Positions 15,621 to 21,249 of a stretch of 21,249 nt of DNA are shown here, piece by piece. Source of the stretch: Candidatus Martarchaeota archaeon (GTDB lineage Archaea; Micrarchaeota; Micrarchaeia; Micrarchaeales; CABMGC01); assembly GCA_023379075.1 (NCBI GenBank), contig JAMCSO010000017.1, positions 1-21,249 of the forward strand, read 5' to 3'. Below the pieces are notes generated by a model. The model had not been told where the DNA came from, ran no database searches, and was given only the letters and a program-made list of their open reading frames with translations. The translations under genes were made by a program, and so were the position numbers. The first letter of the stretch is position 1. Every line of letters starts with the position of its first letter.

Positions 15621-15628
15621 GGATGGTG
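15621..15628 (+). promoter_or_regulatory. Shine-Dalgarno site of subunit K
   Basis: GGATGGTG lies 5 nt before the ATG at 15634 in the 18-nt gap after atpI. It is close to the archaeal consensus GGAGGTG and is consistent with the high translation the c-ring subunit needs. Confidence 0.6.
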
Positions 15629-15633
15629 TATAG

Positions 15634-15870
15634 ATGACAATAGAACTTGCAGCTGCTGTTGCAGCCATAGGAGCAGGAATCGCAATAGCTGGAGGAGCTA
15701 TAGGAACTGGAGTTGCGCAGAGTGCCATAGGAAGCGCCGGACTCGGAATGATAGCAGAGAAGCCTGAGAGCATGGGAACGGCCCTGCTCTTTTTGGTACT
15801 TCCTGAGACATTGCTGATATTCGGATTCGTAATAGCGATACTGATCATGATCTTCGCAGGCCTGATATAA
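15634..15870 (+). CDS. atpK: A-type ATPase subunit K (rotor c-ring proteolipid)
   Basis: Ion-carrying rotor subunit. The 78-residue product is a single hairpin of two transmembrane helices, at about 4-40 and 47-77. Helix 1 is glycine-rich (GAGIAIAGGAIGTG), allowing tight packing. The loop EKPES separates the helices, and helix 2 holds the ion-binding Glu58 in VLPETLLIFGF. It is the 8-kDa form, not the duplicated or triplicated forms seen in some methanogens and eukaryotes. Gln29 and Thr59 could take part in cation binding, but sodium versus proton specificity cannot be decided here. It lies between I and E, as is normal. Confidence 0.95.
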   Translation: MTIELAAAVAAIGAGIAIAGGAIGTGVAQSAIGSAGLGMIAEKPESMGTALLFLVLPETLLIFGFVIAILIMIFAGLI

Positions 15871-15877
15871 GGAAGGT
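15871..15877 (+). promoter_or_regulatory. Shine-Dalgarno site of subunit E
   Basis: GGAAGGT is directly after the subunit K stop and 6 nt before the ATG at 15884. It fixes that ATG as the start of subunit E. Confidence 0.6.
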
Positions 15878-15883
15878 AATCCC

Positions 15884-16522
15884 ATGTCTCTCAATGAACT
15901 TAGAAACGAGATAGAAAAGGAGGCGAAGAGCTCTGTTTCTAGGATACGGAAGGAGGGGAGCGATGAGGAGAAAAGAATCCTTAAGGAAGCGGATGAGAGG
16001 GCGAAAGAGATTCTTAAGGAAGCAGAGCTTGAAGCTGAAGCCATCAGGGAGAGGATCAGGAAAGAGGGAGATGCCAACATAGAGATGGAAAGAAGGTCTA
16101 TTCTCCTTCGGGCTCGCGAAGAAGTCCTTGAAAAAGAGATCTCGAAGATAAAGGAGAGGATCGAATCCGAAGCCAAGAAGAATTATGAAAAGATACTTGA
16201 TGACGCAATCAAGAAGTTCTCCCAGATCGTGCAGAAGAAAGACATAGTCGTGTGCACCGGAAAGGAGAACATGAGGATCTTGAAGGAACGTGGGATTGAC
16301 GGAGAGTATGGGGATATTGATGGATTCATCCTCTCTTCAAAGGACAACAGCGTCTCTCTTGATGCAACAATCCAACATATGATTGAGAGCAATATCGACT
16401 CTGTGAAGAATTTTGCACTCAATTCGTTCTTTGGAGAGCTTCCAGAAGCAAGGGAAGAAAAGAAGGGGCGGAAGGCATCAAAAAAGAAGGCAGGAAAGAC
16501 AAAGAGGACAAAAGGTAGATGA
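15884..16522 (+). CDS. atpE: A-type ATPase subunit E (peripheral stalk)
   Basis: Peripheral-stalk partner of subunit H, capping the top of the A3B3 head. The 212-residue product has a long N-terminal coiled coil (about residues 5-110, Glu/Lys/Arg/Ala-rich). A globular C-terminal domain (about 110-190) follows, with the family-like elements DIVVCTGKEN, DGFILSSKDNSVSLDATI and a final helix. Family members are commonly about 185-205 residues. Here roughly 20 residues are added at the C-terminus and are almost all basic (KKGRKASKKKAGKTKRTKGR). The gene follows K by 13 nt and overlaps subunit C by 4 nt (ATGA). Identity rests on both domain pattern and operon position. Confidence 0.93.
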   Translation: MSLNELRNEIEKEAKSSVSRIRKEGSDEEKRILKEADERAKEILKEAELEAEAIRERIRKEGDANIEMERRSILLRAREEVLEKEISKIKERIESEAKKNYEKILDDAIKKFSQIVQKKDIVVCTGKENMRILKERGIDGEYGDIDGFILSSKDNSVSLDATIQHMIESNIDSVKNFALNSFFGELPEAREEKKGRKASKKKAGKTKRTKGR

Positions 16523-17595
16523 GTTTGCTTTATGGATATAAGGCCGCAAAGATATATGCATACTCCAACTCCCGAGTAAAGGCCATGGAGTCCAAGCTAA
16601 TAAACGAGCAGGTCATGCAGGCGATAATTAATGCAAAGGATATTCCATCAATCCTGCAAATACTCTTCCAGACAGATTACAAGGACGCGATATCTGAGTT
16701 TGGAGGGCTTGGCATTAAGGCTGAGCTTATAGACTTTGCATTGAGCAAGAACTTTGCAGAAAGAGTATCCACGCTTGTAAACGTTACTCCGATAATAAGG
16801 AAGAAGTTGGTAAGAGCCATAATCGGAAAATGGGACATCTACAATATAAGGCTGGCGCTTGAGGCGAAGGAGAAGAACCAAGGATTCGACTCCATTGCAA
16901 GATATGTTATAGATTATGGAAGATATAATGCATCGGCGCTCAAGGAGGCAATGAGAGAAGAGAGCATAGAAGCATTGTTTTCCAGGCTTATGATAAATTC
17001 GCCTTACGCAGGGATGCTAAGGAATGCACTCGAATCTTATAGGAAGAGGAAGGACATAATAGATGTATTGTCTTCATTGGAGAAGGATTATTATGCCATG
17101 CTGAAGAGCGCGACTATGGAGCTTAGGAATATAGATTACGGAGCAGCTGTGCTTGTAAAGAAAGAGATAGACATGAGGAATATACTGCTTCTGATAAGGT
17201 CAAAGATTAAGGGTGCAAGGTTCCAGGACATCTCAGGATATTTGGTTGATGGGGGAAACATGAGGAGGGAAAGTCTTCAGTCAATATACAGCAATTCCGA
17301 GGGGGTTGAGGATCTCGCATCGCAGGTAAGCGCCTTCGATCTGAAGGATAGCGTAGAAGCATATAAGAAAAGCGAGGAAAAGCAGCTATTACTCTTCGAG
17401 ATAGGGATGAGGAACGAGATAATGAAGAGCAGCAATAGAATGCTGAAGCACAGCGTACTCTCTTTCGGCACGATGATTGAGTATATGTACCTTAAGGAAA
17501 TAGAGCTCTTCACTCTCAGGGTTCTTATAAAAGCGAAGGTTTACGGGCTTGAAAAGGATGAAATATCAAGGCTGGTAGTTTGGAAAATAGATTAA
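16519..17595 (+). CDS. atpC: A-type ATPase subunit C (V-type AC39/d homologue)
   Basis: Funnel-shaped central-stalk socket that couples the rotor shaft (D and F) to the K ring. The 358-residue, mostly helical product opens with the family's Tyr/Arg-rich start (YGYKAAKIYAYSNSRVKAME). It shows three related helical sections, including KWDIYNIRLAL at about 111-121 and DYYAMLKSATMELRNIDYGA in the middle. No membrane helix is present, as expected of a peripheral subunit. The ATG overlaps the subunit E stop by 4 nt. Its end overlaps subunit F by 16 nt. Confidence 0.93.
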   Translation: MSLLYGYKAAKIYAYSNSRVKAMESKLINEQVMQAIINAKDIPSILQILFQTDYKDAISEFGGLGIKAELIDFALSKNFAERVSTLVNVTPIIRKKLVRAIIGKWDIYNIRLALEAKEKNQGFDSIARYVIDYGRYNASALKEAMREESIEALFSRLMINSPYAGMLRNALESYRKRKDIIDVLSSLEKDYYAMLKSATMELRNIDYGAAVLVKKEIDMRNILLLIRSKIKGARFQDISGYLVDGGNMRRESLQSIYSNSEGVEDLASQVSAFDLKDSVEAYKKSEEKQLLLFEIGMRNEIMKSSNRMLKHSVLSFGTMIEYMYLKEIELFTLRVLIKAKVYGLEKDEISRLVVWKID

Positions 17596-17924
17596 GTGCA
17601 GATTATAAGATAGTAGTGATAGGCAGTGAGCAGGTTACTTTGGGGTTCAAGCTATCTGGTGTGCATTCATACACAATAGCAGATGTTGGAGAAGCAGAAG
17701 CACTCCTGAGGGAGCTTTTGCAGGACAGCAGCATCGGCCTTATAATACTCGGCTCTGGAATCGTCTCACAAATCAGGGACAGAAAGCTTCTCGACCTTGT
17801 ATCTTCTAGCATACTGCCGATGGTAATAGAAATACCGGCGCTTGGTGCTGAAAGAAAGGAAGACGATCTTCTCAGGAACCTGATAATGAGGGCAATTGGA
17901 ATAGATATAGGAAAAAACGCTTAG
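17580..17924 (+). CDS. atpF: A-type ATPase subunit F
   Basis: Small central-stalk subunit that binds subunit D and helps regulate rotation. The 114-residue product has the Rossmann-like pattern of the family: YKIVVIGSEQVTLGFKLSGV at about 9-28, GLIILGSGI at 53-61 and a conserved LPMVIEIPALGAE near 79-91. The only usable start before the first strand is TTG at 17580, inside the end of subunit C, giving a 16-nt overlap. Weak TTG starts in overlaps can lower translation relative to A and B, but that is inference. The stop TAG runs directly into GTG of the next frame. Confidence 0.93.
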   Translation: MENRLSADYKIVVIGSEQVTLGFKLSGVHSYTIADVGEAEALLRELLQDSSIGLIILGSGIVSQIRDRKLLDLVSSSILPMVIEIPALGAERKEDDLLRNLIMRAIGIDIGKNA

Positions 17925-17928
17925 TGAT
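17924..17928 (+). promoter_or_regulatory. Shine-Dalgarno site that decides the subunit A start
   Basis: GTGAT lies 4 nt before ATG 17933 and matches the archaeal SD core GGTGAT. The same GTG could itself be read as a start, adding three residues (MIN). The family begins with MGKI-like sequence, so the GTG is better read as part of the ribosome binding site. Confidence 0.6.
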
Positions 17929-17932
17929 TAAT

Positions 17933-19726
17933 ATGGGAATAATAGAAAAGATTGCAGGACCCCTTGTAGTTGCAAGGGATATGTCAGACAGCAACATGTA
18001 CGATGTAGTCAAGGTAGGCGATGCGAGGCTTGTCGGAGAGATCATACAGCTTAGAGGAGAAAAGGCAGTAATACAGGTTTATGAGGATACAACAGGAGTT
18101 AAGCCTGGCGAGCCTGTCGCGACTACGGCCGCACCTCTCTCAGTATCCCTCGGCCCCGGAGTTCTTGGGCAGATATATGATGGGATACAGAGGCCGCTAG
18201 AGATATTGCAGAAAAAGAGTGGAGCATTCATAGCTAGGGGGATAAGCGCAGACCCGATAGCCATGGATAAGAAATGGAAGTTCGTTGCTACAGCAAAAAA
18301 GGGAGAGATCGTACATGAGGGAAGCATAATTGGTTATGTCCAGGAAACCGAGTACGTAAAGCATTATATTATGATACCTAAGGGAATCAGGGGAAAGATT
18401 AAGAGCATAGGGAGCGGAACCTTCAACCTTAAGGAAGGGGTTGCTGTGATTGAAGACAAATCAAAGGAGATAAAGGTAACCATGATGCAGGATAGACCTG
18501 TTAGGAATGCATCCAGGTTCGCAAAGAAGTTTAGGTCTGAAGAGCCCTTGATAACAGGACAGAGGATAATAGATACATTCTTCCCGATAGCGAAGGGAGG
18601 AAGTGCTGCGGTCCCTGGGCCGTTCGGAGCAGGTAAGACAGTAATACAGCACCAGCTTGCCAAGTATACTGATGCAGACATTGTCGTATATGTTGGATGC
18701 GGTGAGAGAGGAAATGAGATGACAGAGATACTTACAGAGTTCCCTGAATTAAAAGACCCAAAGACGGGAAGGCCTTTGATAGAGAGGACAGTTCTCATAG
18801 CCAACACAAGCAACATGCCTGTTGCAGCAAGGGAAGCAAGCATTTACACTGGAATTACGATAGCCGAATATTTTAGAGACATGGGCTACAACGTGGCAAT
18901 CATGGCGGATTCAACATCCAGATGGGCAGAGGCCATGAGAGAGATTTCGGCAAGGCTTGAGGAAATGCCAGGAGAGGAAGGATACCCAGCATATCTCTCA
19001 AAGAGGCTTGCAGAATATTACGAAAGATCAGGCAAGATAGAGAGCCTTGGAGGCAAGATAGGCTCTGTTACGATAATAGGAGCAGTATCACCGCCAGGAG
19101 GAGACATATCAGAGCCAGTCTCTCAAGGAACATTAAGAGTAGTAAAGGCTTTCTGGTCCCTTGATGCATCCCTGGCCAACGCAAGGCACTTCCCATCAAT
19201 CAACTGGCTGAATAGCTACTCGCTTTACCTTGATGCGCTGGATCCATGGTACAAAAAGAATATAGGAGAAAAGTATATTGAGAACAGGCAGGAAGCGATG
19301 AGGCTGCTGCAGAGGGAAGCAGAGTTGAAGGATATAGTACAGCTTGTCGGAGAGGATGCGCTGCCAGACTCTGAGAAGGTCGTCCTTGATATAGGAAGGA
19401 TGCTCAGGGAAGATTACCTTAGGCAGAGCGCATTTGATGAGATAGACGCATACACTAGCTTCACGAAGCAAGGACTGATTCTGGGCTCGATACTTCATTT
19501 CTCAAAGAGAGCCGGTGAAGCCGTGAGCAAAGGCGTTAGCTCGCAAAGAGTAAGCACAATCAAGGCGAGGGCTGAGATATCAAGAATGAAGACAATACCA
19601 GAAAAGGAAATAGAAAGCCACTCCAAGAAAATAAATGAGGAAATAGATAAAGAAGTAAATGCATTGATTCGGGAGGAAGAGGGAGAGGTATCCGAAGCAA
19701 AGGCAGAGGAGAAGGTGAGCAAATGA
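17933..19726 (+). CDS. atpA: A-type ATPase catalytic subunit A
   Basis: Catalytic nucleotide-binding subunit of the A1 head. From ATG 17933 it has 597 residues, close to the usual 580-600. The opening GIIEKIAGPLVVARDM matches the family. The A-type-specific bulge region lies at about 110-185. The P-loop GPFGAGKT is at about 229-236, GCGERGNEMTE follows near 255-265, and MADSTSRWAEAMREISARL and EMPGEEGYPAYL are present further on. The P-loop lies in an uninterrupted frame, so no intein is present although some archaeal AtpA genes carry one there. A Lys/Glu-rich tail (about 565-597) precedes the stop. It overlaps subunit B by 4 nt (ATGA). Confidence 0.97.
   Translation: MGIIEKIAGPLVVARDMSDSNMYDVVKVGDARLVGEIIQLRGEKAVIQVYEDTTGVKPGEPVATTAAPLSVSLGPGVLGQIYDGIQRPLEILQKKSGAFIARGISADPIAMDKKWKFVATAKKGEIVHEGSIIGYVQETEYVKHYIMIPKGIRGKIKSIGSGTFNLKEGVAVIEDKSKEIKVTMMQDRPVRNASRFAKKFRSEEPLITGQRIIDTFFPIAKGGSAAVPGPFGAGKTVIQHQLAKYTDADIVVYVGCGERGNEMTEILTEFPELKDPKTGRPLIERTVLIANTSNMPVAAREASIYTGITIAEYFRDMGYNVAIMADSTSRWAEAMREISARLEEMPGEEGYPAYLSKRLAEYYERSGKIESLGGKIGSVTIIGAVSPPGGDISEPVSQGTLRVVKAFWSLDASLANARHFPSINWLNSYSLYLDALDPWYKKNIGEKYIENRQEAMRLLQREAELKDIVQLVGEDALPDSEKVVLDIGRMLREDYLRQSAFDEIDAYTSFTKQGLILGSILHFSKRAGEAVSKGVSSQRVSTIKARAEISRMKTIPEKEIESHSKKINEEIDKEVNALIREEEGEVSEAKAEEKVSK
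19714..19718 (+). promoter_or_regulatory. Shine-Dalgarno site of subunit B
   Basis: GGTGA lies 4 nt before ATG 19723, inside the last codons of subunit A. It matches the archaeal consensus and, with the ATGA overlap, allows both coupled and independent initiation of subunit B. Confidence 0.6.
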
Positions 19727-21108
19727 AATTTGATATAGAGTACAAGACGCTCACGAGCGTCGCTGGACCATTGGTTGTAGTTGGGAAGGTAAACAATGCA
19801 GCTTACAATGAGATAGTAAAAATAAGAATGAAGAATGGCGAGGAGAGACTTGGCCAGGTCCTTGAGACTACAGATGAGTATGCAGTAGTGCAGGTCTTTG
19901 GCCCCACTAACGGAATAAACATTAAAACAACATCCGTAAGCTTCCTTGGTGAGACATTCAAGATAGGTGTCAGTGAGGAAATGCTTGGAAGAGTATTTGA
20001 TGGGCAGGGAAGGCCTAAGGACAATGATATACCTGTCGCTTACGAAGATAGGAGAGACATCAATGGTGAACCGATAAATCCAGCTTCGAGAGGAATGCCT
20101 AGTGACTTCATCGAGACGGGCATATCTTCGATAGATGGATTAAATACGCTTGTCAGGGGACAGAAATTGCCGATATTTTCTGGCTCCGGACTTCCGCATA
20201 ATATGCTCACCGCGCAGATAACAAGGCAGGCGAAAGTGAAGAATTCTAGTGATGGATTCGCAGTCGTCTTCGCAGGAATAGGGATAACGTATGATGACGC
20301 GAGCTATTTCATAGAAGAATTCAGAAGGACTGGCGCACTTAGCAGGACTGTAGCTTTCATAAACCTTGCAGATGATCCAAGCATAGAGAGGATCATAACG
20401 CCAAGGATAGCACTAACGACAGCAGAATTCCTCGCATATGAGAAGGGCATGCATGTTCTTGTAATACTGAATGACATGACCAATTATGCAGAGGCATTGA
20501 GGGAGTTGGCAAGCGCGAGGGAAGAGGTTCCTGGAAGGAGAGGATATCCAGGATATATGTACACGGATCTTGCAAGCATATACGAACGCGCAGGAATAAT
20601 AAAGGGCAAGAAGGGAAGCATAACCCAGCTCAATGTAGTCACGATGCCTAGCGATGATGTAACGCACCCGATACCGGACCTTACAGGATACATAACTGAA
20701 GGCCAGATATATCTTAACAGGGAGCTATACAATAAGGGCATATATCCCCCGATCAACCCGCAGGGTTCCCTATCAAGGCTTATGAACCAGGGAATAGGAC
20801 ATGGAAAGACAAGGGAAGACCACAGAGGAGTTGCAGATCAACTGTATGGCGCATATGCGAGGGCGCTCGAAGCCAAGAATCTCAGCGCAATCGTTGGGGT
20901 CGAAGCTCTGAGCGAGATAGATAGGATATATCTCAACTTTGGAGAGAAATTTGAGAGCAACTTTGTCAAGCAGGGCTTTGACGAGAGCAGAAGCATCGAG
21001 GACACGCTCTCGATAGGATGGGACCTTCTATCAAAGCTGCCAGAAACAGACCTGACAAGAATAAAGAAAGAATATGTAAGCAAATATTACAAGAAAGAGG
21101 GCAAATGA
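19723..21108 (+). CDS. atpB: A-type ATPase regulatory subunit B
   Basis: Non-catalytic nucleotide-binding subunit that alternates with A in the hexameric head. The 461-residue length is normal. The start YKTLTSVAGPLVVVGKV fits the family. Where subunit A has a P-loop, this protein has SGSGLPHN (about 150-157), the usual non-catalytic replacement. Further landmarks are GIGITYDDASYF, ILNDMTNYAEALRELASAR, EEVPGRRGYPGYMYTDLA, and the C-terminal block NQGIGHGKTREDHRGVADQL. It follows A with a 4-nt overlap and overlaps D by 4 nt, so the three are tightly coupled. Confidence 0.97.
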   Translation: MKFDIEYKTLTSVAGPLVVVGKVNNAAYNEIVKIRMKNGEERLGQVLETTDEYAVVQVFGPTNGINIKTTSVSFLGETFKIGVSEEMLGRVFDGQGRPKDNDIPVAYEDRRDINGEPINPASRGMPSDFIETGISSIDGLNTLVRGQKLPIFSGSGLPHNMLTAQITRQAKVKNSSDGFAVVFAGIGITYDDASYFIEEFRRTGALSRTVAFINLADDPSIERIITPRIALTTAEFLAYEKGMHVLVILNDMTNYAEALRELASAREEVPGRRGYPGYMYTDLASIYERAGIIKGKKGSITQLNVVTMPSDDVTHPIPDLTGYITEGQIYLNRELYNKGIYPPINPQGSLSRLMNQGIGHGKTREDHRGVADQLYGAYARALEAKNLSAIVGVEALSEIDRIYLNFGEKFESNFVKQGFDESRSIEDTLSIGWDLLSKLPETDLTRIKKEYVSKYYKKEGK

Positions 21109-21249
21109 TGGCGAGGCAAAACCCCACAAGGATAAATCTGATCAATACAAAGAAGAGAATGGTCATAGCTAGGAAAGGACATAGCATCCTTAAGAAGAAG
21201 AGAGAGGTTCTTGTCCTCGAATTCCTGAAACTTCTCAAACACAAGCACT
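21105..21249 (+). CDS. atpD: A-type ATPase subunit D (partial, cut by window end)
   Basis: Central rotor shaft subunit. Only the first 48 residues are visible: MMARQNPTRINLINTKKRM, then VIARKGHSILKKKREVLVLE. The NPTR-x-N-L and KGHSILKKKR elements are typical of the AtpD N-terminal helix. ATG 21105 overlaps the subunit B stop as ATGA; the adjacent ATG 21108 is an equal candidate. An AGAGG just upstream can serve as ribosome binding site. The frame is open to the window edge. Confidence 0.92.
   Translation, partial: MMARQNPTRINLINTKKRMVIARKGHSILKKKREVLVLEFLKLLKHKH

Noticed and set aside
15433..16176. Minus-strand open frame of 247 codons opposite atpI, atpK and atpE
   Set aside because: It crosses three well-supported ATPase genes and its product is a Ser-rich, low-complexity mirror of them.
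17933..21108. Intein in the ATPase A or B subunits
   Set aside because: Both proteins have normal length and uninterrupted motifs, including the P-loop of A where inteins commonly insert.

Overview
This window comes from an archaeon. It carries archaeal translation factor aIF6, archaeal-type prefoldin alpha, FtsY and an A-type (archaeal V-type) ATPase operon. Promoters look archaeal (AT-rich TATA-like boxes), and SD motifs of the GGTGA type precede several genes. The gene content, tight packing, and a pilin-like leader of the form QSAIEYLLTYGWAI suggest a DPANN archaeon, most likely an ARMAN/Micrarchaeota-like lineage. That placement is an inference from motifs and needs a tree to confirm. 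I saw no tRNA, rRNA, insertion sequence, CRISPR array, intein or phage gene.

Layout. (1) 13-2477, plus strand: aIF6, prefoldin alpha and FtsY, a familiar archaeal information-processing cluster. The usual ribosomal protein eL20 (LX/L18a) is not recognisable between aIF6 and prefoldin. (2) 2532-5054, minus strand: a large single-pass membrane protein with an extracellular beta-propeller-like region. (3) 5117-9697, minus strand: an operon for succinate dehydrogenase/fumarate reductase and fumarase, in the order sdhA, a small membrane anchor, sdhB, fumarase/aspartase-family lyase. The last three overlap by 4 nt each. SdhB has an added N-terminal transmembrane hairpin. (4) 9777-12739: a divergent pair. 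The minus-strand gene encodes a pilin-like secreted protein with an Ig-like segment and six Cys-paired 39-residue repeats. The plus-strand gene is a VirB11/CpaF-type pilus or secretion ATPase. (5) 12749-13303, minus strand: a RdgB/HAM1-type nucleotide pyrophosphatase. (6) 13428 to the window end, plus strand: the A-type ATPase operon in the order H, I, K, E, C, F, A, B, D (D cut by the window edge).

How it fits together. The succinate dehydrogenase and fumarase steps would feed electrons into a membrane chain. The ATP synthase/ATPase could use the resulting ion gradient, so the window implies respiratory capability rather than pure fermentation. The two unusual surface proteins and the pilus ATPase point to an elaborate cell surface, plausibly for attachment or cell-cell contact. 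That function is inferred. The most novel items are the six-blade Cys-paired pilin-like protein, the SdhB membrane fusion, the 840-residue propeller protein and the lyase with mixed fumarase/aspartase signatures.
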